DNA from: Ruminococcus sp.
GTDB taxonomy: Bacteria; Bacillota; Clostridia; Oscillospirales; Ruminococcaceae
DNA: 64,000 nucleotides
Assembly (NCBI GenBank): GCA_017460665.1
Contig: JAFUAO010000041.1
Span: 124,001-188,000 of the forward strand
Reading direction: 5' to 3'
Made by a program: the position numbers and the translations under genes. Each line of letters starts with the position of its first letter. The first letter of the stretch is position 1. Under the pieces are notes generated by a model that made no database searches, had not been told where the DNA came from, and saw nothing but the letters and a program-made list of their open reading frames with translations. This document shows positions 44,569 to 52,581 of the stretch, in pieces.

Positions 44569-45392
44569 GCGGCATATTATATATAGTGGGAACTCCCATC
44601 GGCAACCTTGACGACATCACCCTCCGCCAGCTCAGGACATTAGAGGAGGCGGACTTCATCTGCGCTGAGGACACCCGTGTGACCTTGAAGCTCCTAAATC
44701 ACTTCGAGATAAAGAACAGGCTGATCAGCTTCCATGAGCACAGCTCTCATGCGGAGGCCCAGAGGATCGTCGAGAGACTGATCTCCGGGGAGAACGGCGC
44801 TGTGGTAACTGACGCAGGTATGCCCTGTATCTCGGACCCGGGACAAGTGCTTGTGGAGCTGTGTGCTGAGCAGGGGATAGACGTGAGGGTCGTCCCCGGA
44901 CCTACGGCAGTGGCCTCGGCTGCGGCTCTTTCAGGGATGAAGATCAGCCGCTTCACCTTCGAGGGCTTCCTGCCGGTGCAGAAGAAGGAGCGCCGGGAGA
45001 GGCTGGAGCTATTGAGGAACGAGACTGCGGTGATGATCTTCTATGAGGCTCCACATAAGCTGCGGAGCACCCTTGACGATCTGGCGGAGGTCTTTGGGGG
45101 AGAGCGAAGGATCGCTCTTTGCCGGGAGCTGACCAAGCTCCACGAGGAGACCCTTCGCACAGATCTTGCCGGAGCGGTCAGTCATTTTGCCGAAAACGAG
45201 CCAAGGGGCGAGTTCGTCTTGGTGGTGGAGGGCAGGAAGGAGCCTGCCGGAGAGGTCTCGCTGGAGGCAGCCCTGGAGCAGGTGAGGGCACTGATCGAAA
45301 TGGGAGAAAAGCCTACAGACGCCTGCAAGGCAGTCGCCAAGGAGACCGGCCTGAAAAAGGGGGAGCTGTATTCAGCTCTGCAAGATCGATGA
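44565..45392 (+). CDS. rsmI: 16S rRNA C1402 2'-O-ribose methyltransferase
   Basis: The enzyme methylates the ribose of C1402 in the decoding centre of 16S rRNA. The start at 44565 (MSGILYIVGTPIGNLDDIT) overlaps the preceding stop (ATGA) and has GGAAAGGA upstream; it gives 275 residues. ADFICAEDTRVTLKLL, VTDAGMPCISDPG, VVPGPTAVASAAALSG and FYEAPHKL are the tetrapyrrole-methylase fold blocks typical of RsmI. It is the last gene of the RNA-modification operon. A new promoter follows after its stop. Confidence 0.95.
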   Translation: MSGILYIVGTPIGNLDDITLRQLRTLEEADFICAEDTRVTLKLLNHFEIKNRLISFHEHSSHAEAQRIVERLISGENGAVVTDAGMPCISDPGQVLVELCAEQGIDVRVVPGPTAVASAAALSGMKISRFTFEGFLPVQKKERRERLELLRNETAVMIFYEAPHKLRSTLDDLAEVFGGERRIALCRELTKLHEETLRTDLAGAVSHFAENEPRGEFVLVVEGRKEPAGEVSLEAALEQVRALIEMGEKPTDACKAVAKETGLKKGELYSALQDR

Positions 45393-45418
45393 AACGGAGA
45401 AATTTTGCACAAAAATAC

Positions 45419-45447
45419 TTGCAATTTGTCGCAAGATATGCTATAAT
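45419..45447 (+). promoter_or_regulatory. Promoter of the PHP / DUF218 genes
   Basis: TTGCAA (45419-45424) and TATAAT (45442-45447) are 17 bases apart. A leader of about 80 bases follows before the start at 45534. Confidence 0.75.
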
Positions 45448-45533
45448 GTATATCGCTGTGTAGACTTTTGAGCTCCGACATCATTTTTTGCAGCATAAGA
45501 AACCGCTTTTTGGCGGCGAAAGAAGGTACTATA

Positions 45534-46370
45534 ATGATCTGCGATCTGCATTGTCATACCAAGCTCTCTGACGGATCCCTCGGCATTGAGGACGTCATAG
45601 CTCAGGCAAGACGAATGAACATCGACTGGCTCTCTATCACGGACCACGACACAATGGCGTCCTTCTCACGGGCCGACGTTATCGGTCAGCGTGAGGGCGT
45701 TAAGATACTTCACGGGGTGGAGCTCTCTGCATGGGACAAGGAGAGGAACAGCAAGGTGCATATCCTCTGCTACGCTCCTCAGAAGCCCGACAGACTTGAA
45801 GGCCTCTGCCTCAAATCCTGCGAGATCCGAAAGGAGTGCTCCAAGGAGATGATCGAGAAGGTCATGGAGAAGTTCCCCATAACCCTTGAGAGCGTCCTGA
45901 AGCATACCACCGGCTCAAAGAGCATTTTCAAGCAGCACATCATGCGTGCTCTCATCGACTACGGCTATGCGCTGGAGTTCTACGGCGACCTTGACAGGGA
46001 GCTCTTCAACCCCCAGACCGGCAGCTGCTACGTCGAGCGTGAGTACCCCGATGTGAACTTCGTCATCGACCTTATCCATACCGCAAGAGGAGTCGCTGTC
46101 ATGGCTCACCCTGCTCAGTACGACAATATGGAGCTGCTGGAGGAGCTGGCGAAAAAGGGCAAGATCGACGGCGTTGAGATCGGTCATTATTCCGCTGACG
46201 AGAGCTACCGCAGGGAGCTGACCGAGATCGCTGACAGGTACGGCCTCATCAAGACCGGCGGATCGGATTTCCACGGGCTGTACAACAGCGTACCCACTCA
46301 TCTGGGCAGCGAGACTACGGCCGAGGAGGAGCTTGACAGGATACTGAAGCTGGCAGCAAAAATGCAGTGA
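45534..46370 (+). CDS. PHP-domain phosphoesterase (TrpH / RNase AM-like)
   Basis: The ATG at 45534 (MICDLHCHTKLSDGSL) follows GAAGG and gives 278 residues. Metal-binding motifs of the PHP fold are in place: DLHCHTKLSDG, ITDHDTMAS, GVELSAW, MAHPAQYDN and GGSDFHG. This set matches the small stand-alone PHP phosphatases related to E. coli YciV, which hydrolyse 3',5'-nucleoside bisphosphate and trim 5' ends of RNA. An RNA-end-processing role is plausible beside the RNA-modification operon but is not shown by the sequence. The DUF218 gene follows after nine bases. Confidence 0.9.
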   Translation: MICDLHCHTKLSDGSLGIEDVIAQARRMNIDWLSITDHDTMASFSRADVIGQREGVKILHGVELSAWDKERNSKVHILCYAPQKPDRLEGLCLKSCEIRKECSKEMIEKVMEKFPITLESVLKHTTGSKSIFKQHIMRALIDYGYALEFYGDLDRELFNPQTGSCYVEREYPDVNFVIDLIHTARGVAVMAHPAQYDNMELLEELAKKGKIDGVEIGHYSADESYRRELTEIADRYGLIKTGGSDFHGLYNSVPTHLGSETTAEEELDRILKLAAKMQ

Positions 46371-46379
46371 GGACTTACT

Positions 46380-47168
46380 ATGGATCTCTTTATCAAGGGC
46401 ATAATGATGAGAGCTGTACCGGCTCTCATTTCTTTTATACTTCTGATGCTGTTCATACTTCCCGTGATACGCATCGGCAATATCAATATAGGGAATATCG
46501 CCGGGGGAGCTGTCAGCCTTGGGCTGCTGCTGATCTTCCTCTTCCCCGGGAGCTTCCGGCGGCTGATACATACCATTAAAGAGACTGCCGGAGGTAGAGC
46601 TCTCCTGTGGGCGGTAGGGATCATAGTCGTGATCTGTGCAGCAGCGGCGATCGTCATCAGCTGCTTCATGGTGAGAGCTGTCAGCGATCCTCCCACGGGA
46701 CCTACTACTGTGGTTATCTTGGGCTGTCAGGTGAAGAACGGCGGGCCAAGCAAGATGCTCCGGCGGAGGCTGGAGGCTGCCTACAGCTATCTCTCTGAGC
46801 ACGAGGAGGTCATGGTGGTGGTCTCCGGCGGAAAGGGCGACGACGAGGAGATCAGCGAGGCTCAGTGCATGGCGGAGTACCTTACGGCAAAGGGGATCGC
46901 TCCGGACCGGATCTTCATGGAGGACAAGTCCACCAGCACCGAGGAGAATTTGAGCTTCTCCAAGGCCGTGATCGAGGAGAACGGCCTGTGCCCAGACATA
47001 ACTATCGTGACTGACGGCTATCACCAGCTCCGGGCAGAGATCCTGGCAAGGCGGCTGGGGTACGAGCCGTGGCATATCTCCGCAAAAACTGCCGGCTGGC
47101 TCCTGCCCACCTACTGGGTCAGGGAGTGGTTCGGCGTGGCATATTACGTTTTATCGGGTATCAGATAG
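46380..47168 (+). CDS. DUF218 (YdcF/SanA-like) membrane protein
   Basis: The protein has 262 residues. Three hydrophobic segments (about 10-30, 37-58 and 78-98) precede a DUF218 domain with the usual blocks TTVVILGCQV, MLRRRLEAAYSYL, VVVSGGKGDDE, ISEAQCMAEYL and STSTEENLSFS. Relatives (SanA, ElyC) affect envelope integrity and vancomycin sensitivity, probably by acting on lipid-linked wall precursors; the exact reaction is not known. It begins nine bases after the PHP gene. AAGGAG of the following protease gene lies just past its stop. Confidence 0.88.
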   Translation: MDLFIKGIMMRAVPALISFILLMLFILPVIRIGNINIGNIAGGAVSLGLLLIFLFPGSFRRLIHTIKETAGGRALLWAVGIIVVICAAAAIVISCFMVRAVSDPPTGPTTVVILGCQVKNGGPSKMLRRRLEAAYSYLSEHEEVMVVVSGGKGDDEEISEAQCMAEYLTAKGIAPDRIFMEDKSTSTEENLSFSKAVIEENGLCPDITIVTDGYHQLRAEILARRLGYEPWHISAKTAGWLLPTYWVREWFGVAYYVLSGIR

Positions 47169-47193
47169 TACCTATTATTAAAGGAGTGATCAT

Positions 47194-50100
47194 ATGAGGA
47201 GTTTTGGCCGGAGGGCTGCGGCAGCGGTCTCTGCTGCGGCGCTCAGCACAGGCTGCTTCCTCCCCGGCGGAGCTCAGGCGGCTCCCCGGATCCCGGAACA
47301 GGAGCAGCCTCTTAGGCAGGAGGAGCTCAGAGTGTCCCTCTCAGAGCCCGCATTTCAGCAGGATCCCCTCACCGGCGAGCTTACGGCCGTGCCGGTTTAT
47401 GAGGTCTCGGAGGAGAACACAGATCTCCTTGCGGCGGCAGAGAGCCTTCCCTCCAGCTTCGACCTGAGAGAGGAAAAGGCCATGAGCCCGGTCCGGGACC
47501 AGTCCGGCTTCGGCACCTGCTGGGCACACTCTGCCTGTGCCAGCGCAGAGGCGAGCCTTCTGGAGAGGGTCCCGGACATCGACCTGTCGGAGTTCCACAT
47601 CGCATACTATTCCTATGAGGGCTATGACCAGATCGACATCGGGGACCTTGATCTGAAGGAAAGGCTAAACTACGGCGGGACCGCCGACATCGTCACTAAC
47701 CTTTGGGCCCAGTGGATCGGGCCGGTCCGGGAGGACAGGATCCCCTACGGCGACCTGGAGTTCTTCTCAACGGACAGCGTGTACGACATGAAATATTTCG
47801 CCGACTATCACCTGGACAGCGCCTGCATCTTCGACTACAACTGGGAGCACGACGATACAGAACAGGTGGGAGCTCTGATCAAGGAGCTGGTCTACAGCGG
47901 TTCTCCCGTGGACGTTTCCTTCTACTCCAATTCCTCGGACTGCTACAGCACCCTCTACAACAGCACCAACAGCAAAAAGCGGCCACGGTTCGCAAATCAT
48001 TCCGTGACCATAGCCGGCTGGGACGACAGCTTCCCTAAGGACCACTTCCTGATCCCTGCGGAAAATGACGGCGCTTGGCTGGTGAAGAACAGTTGGGGGC
48101 CTGACTACGGCTCGGGAGGCTATATGTGGATCTCCTATGAGGATGCCTCGCTCTCGGAGTGCGTGGCCTATGAGCTGGCCGACAAGAACGAGTACAAATA
48201 CTCCCACCAGCACGATTCCTTCGTGCATGTGCAGTCTCTCAGTGCCTGGGACGACGCCGAGGATACCCGCGGCTCCTACATGGCCAACATCTTCACGGTC
48301 TACAGCGATGAGGAGATCGACGCTGTTTCCACTTATATAAGAGAGCCCGGCACCGAGTACGAGGTGACGGTCTACACGGGGCTCCCCGACAAGAGCCGTC
48401 CCGATCAGGGGGAGGCCTCTGCCGTTTCAAGGGGAACTATCGACAGCATGGGCTACTTCACTATCCGGCTGGACGAGCCTGTTTTCGCAGCCGCAGGCAC
48501 TGACATAGGAGTGGTGGTGAAGCTGACGAACCCCAACGATCCCTTCGTGATCCCTCTGGAGAGCTGCCTCATCGTCGAGGACGGCGAGAAAGTCACCAGC
48601 CTCAGCGGTCACACCAGCTATGACGGCATCATGAGCTGCACCGGCGTGGGCGAGAGCTTTTTCAGCACCGACGGGGAGGAGTGGACCGACGTCACCGACG
48701 GAAAGTATACCTACTCCGACGCTGAGGTGGAGGAGCTCATGGGCTCTATCGAGATCCAAATGTACGACGGCATCGAGCCCGACGACGAAGCCGGACTTGC
48801 TCAGGCAGAGAAAAACGTGGAGACCTACCGGGAGATCCTGAGCTCCGGACAGGTCTCGCTGATCATGGGGAACATCTCCCTGAAGGCCTTCGGCAACGAC
48901 TGGGGAACGGTGAAGTTCTCCCATGGCTCAGGTCAGATCATGGCCGGCGAGACAGTGGAGCTCTCCGCAATCTCCGGGAAGATCCTTTACAGCATCAACG
49001 GCGGCGAGGAGCAGGAGTATACCTCGCCTATCGAGATAACTGAGGAGACAAAGATCTCCGCCACAACTGACGGGATCAGATATTCCGAGAGGATCTACAG
49101 CCCGGCCAGCGCTCAGCTCATGGCCTTGGGCTATCAGGAGGGCACGGGACAGGTGGTCCGCACAGTGAAGCAGGCAGAAAAGACCGGCACCGGCCAGTAC
49201 CTGATCAGCCTTGGGGCAGACAAGAAGGGCCTCAGGCTCTACCCGGAGACCTACGCCCAGGCGACTCTTGACGGCGCAGAGCTGGAGAGCTTCGCACTTT
49301 CGGAGTACATCGAGATCCCCTACGGCGAGACCGAGCTGACCCTTCTTCTTTCCGAGGAGGGGAAGGCCGACAGTACAGCGACCTTGACGGTCAGGAGGCT
49401 GCCCTGCACGATCGACCTTGATGCAGAAACGATCGACCTGGGATCTGCCGAGTCTGTGACTGCGCCGGACGGCACGGCTTTGCAGACCGGAGACAGTGTC
49501 TCGGACTACGCCGGGCAGTTGCTCACAGGCGTGGCCGAGGGGGAGGGCTTTGAGATGAAGGTGCCGGAGAGATATGCTCTCCCCAAGCTCAGCGAAAATT
49601 TCCGCCGGGAGACCCTTGACGGGATCCCCTCGGAGGCCTATAGCCTGCTGGAGGTCTCGGTCAACGGGAAGGACTTCCTGCCGGCGTCCATGAGGCTCTC
49701 TGAGCCCTATGATACGGAGAACGTCAGCCTTAACATCATCCCCGGAGAGACAGTTTCTCTGCGGACCAAGGCCGGGAACGGCTGCTTCGCCGGGATACCG
49801 GTGGAGTACCGGATCAGCGATCCTCCGGAGGCTCCCGAAAGACTAACGGGGATCTCTGTGAAGGCCGGTGAGCTGATCCTCCCGGAGGGAGAGGGCGTCC
49901 AGATCGGCGCTTATCACGAGAACTACGGACATTTCCTCGAGATCTGCGCCGACGCCTACGGCTATCCTTCCCTCGATGAGGTGAAGGCTGCCATGGAAAA
50001 GCGCTACGGCCTGACAGATGCGATCGAGACCATGAGCGCAGCGAACGTGCTCTGGGGAGAGACTGAGGGGATCGGCTATGGCGACAGGATAGCGGTGCGT

Positions 50101-50376
50101 TATCCGGCCAGCGATACGGCCTACGCCTCGAAGGTGCTGATCACGAGAGCGGTCCAAATGGGAGACACCGACGCTGACGGGAATGTAGACTCGACTGACG
50201 CGAGTCAGGTACTGGAGCACTTCGCCAGCACCTCCACAGGAGGAGAGGGAACGATCCCCGAGGACCTGCGGCCCTTTGCCGACATGGACGGGGACCGGAT
50301 CATCGACTCCACCGATGCGAGCGCTATACTTATCTTGTATGCCGAGCTGATGACCAGTTCATCGGACCAGACGTAA
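47194..50376 (+). CDS. Secreted papain-like (C1) cysteine protease with C-terminal type I dockerin
   Basis: The protein has 1060 residues. A signal peptide (about 1-29, ending AQA) and a propeptide lead to a C1 peptidase domain (about 85-320). Catalytic residues are Gln103 and Cys109 (DQSGFGTCWAHS), His269 (ANHSVTIAGW) and Asn299 (VKNSWGPDYGSGGY). A lectin-like beta domain (about 340-480) and a chitobiase-type repeat domain (about 590-650) follow. At about 990-1050 two calcium-binding repeats, DTDADGNVDSTDASQVL and DMDGDRIIDSTDASAIL, form a type I dockerin. The dockerin implies docking to a scaffoldin in a cellulosome-like complex. No cohesin gene is in the window. AAAGGAG precedes the ATG. 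Confidence 0.93.
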   Translation: MRSFGRRAAAAVSAAALSTGCFLPGGAQAAPRIPEQEQPLRQEELRVSLSEPAFQQDPLTGELTAVPVYEVSEENTDLLAAAESLPSSFDLREEKAMSPVRDQSGFGTCWAHSACASAEASLLERVPDIDLSEFHIAYYSYEGYDQIDIGDLDLKERLNYGGTADIVTNLWAQWIGPVREDRIPYGDLEFFSTDSVYDMKYFADYHLDSACIFDYNWEHDDTEQVGALIKELVYSGSPVDVSFYSNSSDCYSTLYNSTNSKKRPRFANHSVTIAGWDDSFPKDHFLIPAENDGAWLVKNSWGPDYGSGGYMWISYEDASLSECVAYELADKNEYKYSHQHDSFVHVQSLSAWDDAEDTRGSYMANIFTVYSDEEIDAVSTYIREPGTEYEVTVYTGLPDKSRPDQGEASAVSRGTIDSMGYFTIRLDEPVFAAAGTDIGVVVKLTNPNDPFVIPLESCLIVEDGEKVTSLSGHTSYDGIMSCTGVGESFFSTDGEEWTDVTDGKYTYSDAEVEELMGSIEIQMYDGIEPDDEAGLAQAEKNVETYREILSSGQVSLIMGNISLKAFGNDWGTVKFSHGSGQIMAGETVELSAISGKILYSINGGEEQEYTSPIEITEETKISATTDGIRYSERIYSPASAQLMALGYQEGTGQVVRTVKQAEKTGTGQYLISLGADKKGLRLYPETYAQATLDGAELESFALSEYIEIPYGETELTLLLSEEGKADSTATLTVRRLPCTIDLDAETIDLGSAESVTAPDGTALQTGDSVSDYAGQLLTGVAEGEGFEMKVPERYALPKLSENFRRETLDGIPSEAYSLLEVSVNGKDFLPASMRLSEPYDTENVSLNIIPGETVSLRTKAGNGCFAGIPVEYRISDPPEAPERLTGISVKAGELILPEGEGVQIGAYHENYGHFLEICADAYGYPSLDEVKAAMEKRYGLTDAIETMSAANVLWGETEGIGYGDRIAVRYPASDTAYASKVLITRAVQMGDTDADGNVDSTDASQVLEHFASTSTGGEGTIPEDLRPFADMDGDRIIDSTDASAILILYAELMTSSSDQT

Positions 50377-50603
50377 CAGGCAAACTTGAACAAAAACGGC
50401 CCTGACTGAAAGGGGAAAATTTTACCGGTTGGGCAATAGGCATAGATCCGAGACGTCAGATATGTGTAATAGAGTCAAAAAACACTGAGTTACCGAATTG
50501 TAACTTTTTAATATTTTCATCGTCGATTATGTAATATTAGACGAAGAAATGATGTTGAAAGTGTACAATGTGCTCAAAAAATATTAAGAACCGATACAAA
50601 GCA
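50377..50603 (+). other. AT-rich gene-free stretch
   Basis: This is the first part of a 615-base gap. It has no open frame with a ribosome-binding site. A weak hairpin (CCCT/AGGG, then AAAATTTT) near 50405-50425 may end the protease transcript. The remainder is AT-rich spacer before the promoter at 50604. Confidence 0.5.
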
Positions 50604-50632
50604 TTGACTTCTCAAAAAAAATAGGGTATATT
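50604..50632 (+). promoter_or_regulatory. Promoter of the ABC-importer leader RNA
   Basis: TTGACT (50604-50609) and TATATT (50627-50632) are 17 bases apart. Transcription would start near 50640, leaving about 350 bases of untranslated RNA before the binding-protein gene. Confidence 0.75.
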
Positions 50633-50639
50633 TTAAGTA

Positions 50640-50920
50640 CAAAAACAGCACGCCTGCGATATAGAAATATGCAGGGTATCGGCTCAGGACTTAGTCCGAG
50701 GAACTTCGGTGCAAGGTGAAAACGTCACTGGCTCCGCTGCGGACAGGAAAAGGGCCTATCGGAAAACTCCCGAGCAAACGGCTGTTTTGGATGATCACAA
50801 GGACGCAAGTCTTGTGTTATATCGCTCATTTTTGAGCACTCGGCCAAACCACAAAGCTATTATGCGGCGGGTGAGGACAGTCATTCGAGCTGAGAACGCA
50901 AAAGGGAAGGGCCGGCAACA
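50640..50920 (+). ncRNA. Candidate structured leader or stand-alone RNA, family not recognised
   Basis: About 280 bases downstream of a promoter show many hairpins and no supported gene. They include CCTGC/GCAGG (50653-50675) with an inner ATAT/ATAT; GGAC-TTA-GTCC near 50687; CACAAGGAC-GCAA-GTCTTGTG near 50798-50818 with a GNRA tetraloop and one bulge; and GCTCA-TTTT-TGAGC near 50824. CCGAG (about 50770) can also pair at a distance with CTCGG (about 50839). GC content is higher than the flanks. It could be a riboswitch-like leader of the importer or an independent RNA such as one of the large ornate bacterial RNAs. I could not match it to cobalamin, lysine, c-di-GMP, T-box, RNase P, tmRNA or SRP consensus. 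Confidence 0.55.
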
Positions 50921-50938
50921 AACAATCACATCTCAAAC

Positions 50939-50967
50939 ATATTATATTTCATAAGAAAATATAATAT
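50939..50967 (+). promoter_or_regulatory. AT-rich hairpin just before the binding-protein ribosome-binding site
   Basis: ATATTATATTT (50939-50949) pairs perfectly with AAATATAATAT (50957-50967) around seven bases, ending eight bases before the TAAGGAGG Shine-Dalgarno. It could shape translation start or protect the 5' side of the message. Confidence 0.55.
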
Positions 50968-50991
50968 ACATAATTAAGGAGGAAAAATCTA

Positions 50992-52470
50992 ATGAACACA
51001 CTTAAGAAGACATTAGCATTAGTAGCTACTCTCGCTATGGCAGCAACTGCTTTCGTAGGCTGCGGCGACGACGCTTCATCCAGCTCTTCTTCTGAGGCTT
51101 CTACTGAGTCTAGCGAGGAGTCCAGCGAGGAGTCCGGCGAGGAGTCCAGCGAGGAGACACCCGCTGAGCCCTCTGGTGAGATCGACGCTTCTGTTGCTAC
51201 AGGCGGCGACCAGTTCACAGTAGCAGCTTGGAACGCTGACGATGTACCTTACCTCATCGCTCAGTGGAAGGGCATCAGCTTTGACACTATCGCTGACGAT
51301 CTTGCTAACGGCAAGGTAGACGGCATCAACTTCATCAACTTCGGTGTAGGCGGCGGCGACGCTTCCGAGAAGTACGATCAGCTCTTCCAGAGCGGCGAGG
51401 ATCTCGACGTTTACTTCTGTGAGGCTGACTGGGCTCTGAAGTATGTAAACGACGACACTAAGACACTTGCTCTTGAGAAGCTCGGCCTTTCTGATGCTGA
51501 CTTCCCGAACCTCTACAGCTACACTGACGAGATCGGTAAGGCTACAGACGGCGCTAACGCTGGCAAGCGTGTAGGTGTTTCATGGCAGGCTGCAGCAGGC
51601 GGCTTCTACTACAGAGCTGACCTGGCTAAGGATTACCTGGATGCTGATTCACCTGAGGCAATGCAGGAGCAGATCTCTGACTGGGATAAGTTCGTAGCTG
51701 CTGCTGAGACAGTTGCTGACAAGTCTGGCGGTAAGACAGCTCTGGCTGATACTCTCGGTGGTATGTGGCAGGCTTACGCTTGCGGACGTACACAGCCTTG
51801 GGTAGTTGATAACAAGCTCGTTATCGACGACTTCTGCAAGGACTTCGCTGACACAGCTAAGAAGCTCTGGGACATCGGCGGTATCACAAAGAACGGCCAG
51901 TGGACAGATGAGTGGACAGCTGCTGGTACAAACGACACCTGCATGGGTTACTTCGTATCTACATGGGGCTTCGGTGGATTCGCACTCGACGCTGCTGGCG
52001 GCGAAGGCGGAGCTACATACGGCAACTGGAACGTTTGCCAGGGTCCTCAGGCCTTCTACTGGGGCGGTACATGGATCGTTGTTAATCCCGCTACAGATAA
52101 CGGCGATCTCGCTAAGGAGTTCATCATCTCTGCTACTTCTGACGAGGCTCAGATGTCTGAGTACGCTAAGAACAAGCCTGAGTATGTTAACAACAGCAGC
52201 GTAATGGATAGCCTCATTTCTTCTAACACAGTATTCAATGAGACTATCACAAACAACCTGGGCGGACAGAACTTCTATGCTGCTCTGGCTGACAATGCTA
52301 AGTCCATCAACTTCAATGGCCTTATCACTCCTTACGATGCTACTATCAAGACCAACTTCATCAACGCTGTTCAGGAAGAGTACCTCGACGGTTCTGGTGA
52401 TTGGGATAAGACTCAGGAAGCATTCAAGGACAAGGTTGCTGAGGCTATCACAGACCTGGAGATTGACTAA
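50992..52470 (+). CDS. Extracellular solute-binding lipoprotein of a carbohydrate-type ABC importer
   Basis: The protein has 492 residues. The lipoprotein signal ends in the lipobox FVGC (Cys24). A low-complexity Ser/Glu linker (about 28-60) tethers the binding domain. The fold is that of family 1-type sugar-binding proteins, with TVAAWNADDVPYL opening the domain. A ligand cannot be read from sequence; oligosaccharide uptake is the usual role. Codon choice (many GCT, AAG, TTC, GAC) is strongly biased, like tig and ackA, suggesting very high expression. AAGGAGG precedes the ATG. It is separated from its permeases by a very stable hairpin. Confidence 0.9.
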   Translation: MNTLKKTLALVATLAMAATAFVGCGDDASSSSSSEASTESSEESSEESGEESSEETPAEPSGEIDASVATGGDQFTVAAWNADDVPYLIAQWKGISFDTIADDLANGKVDGINFINFGVGGGDASEKYDQLFQSGEDLDVYFCEADWALKYVNDDTKTLALEKLGLSDADFPNLYSYTDEIGKATDGANAGKRVGVSWQAAAGGFYYRADLAKDYLDADSPEAMQEQISDWDKFVAAAETVADKSGGKTALADTLGGMWQAYACGRTQPWVVDNKLVIDDFCKDFADTAKKLWDIGGITKNGQWTDEWTAAGTNDTCMGYFVSTWGFGGFALDAAGGEGGATYGNWNVCQGPQAFYWGGTWIVVNPATDNGDLAKEFIISATSDEAQMSEYAKNKPEYVNNSSVMDSLISSNTVFNETITNNLGGQNFYAALADNAKSINFNGLITPYDATIKTNFINAVQEEYLDGSGDWDKTQEAFKDKVAEAITDLEID

Positions 52471-52510
52471 TTACAAACAAATATACCTTGATCTAAATAC
52501 GATCATGATG

Positions 52511-52538
52511 CCTACGGAATACTTCGGTATTCCGTAGG
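52511..52538 (+). promoter_or_regulatory. UUCG-capped intercistronic hairpin after the binding-protein gene
   Basis: CCTACGGAATAC (52511-52522) pairs perfectly with GTATTCCGTAGG (52527-52538) around TTCG, a twelve-pair stem with an extra-stable C(UUCG)G cap, followed by a patchy T-tract (TGTATATTTATTT). It probably acts as a partial terminator and 3' stabiliser, giving more binding protein than permease. Confidence 0.85.
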
Positions 52539-52581
52539 TGTATATTTATTTAACAATTGATTCTTTGAGAGGGTGTGTGTT

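Noticed and set aside
50640-50920. Cobalamin riboswitch (a GGTGAAAA segment and a CCGCTGCGG segment recall the core)
   Set aside because: No B12-box-like sequence follows and the remaining conserved blocks are missing.
50640-50920. RNase P RNA, tmRNA or SRP RNA
   Set aside because: Signature sequences (GAGGAAAGTCC, the tmRNA tag and TWC end, GGAAGGAAGCA) are not present.
50709-50954. Open frame of 81 codons in the 50.4-51.0 kb gap
   Set aside because: No Shine-Dalgarno, no recognisable domain, and it runs through the hairpin-rich RNA region; probably chance.
50960-50965. TATAAT before the binding-protein gene as a promoter
   Set aside because: No -35 element at the right distance; the sequence is part of the AT-rich inverted repeat and too close to the start codon.
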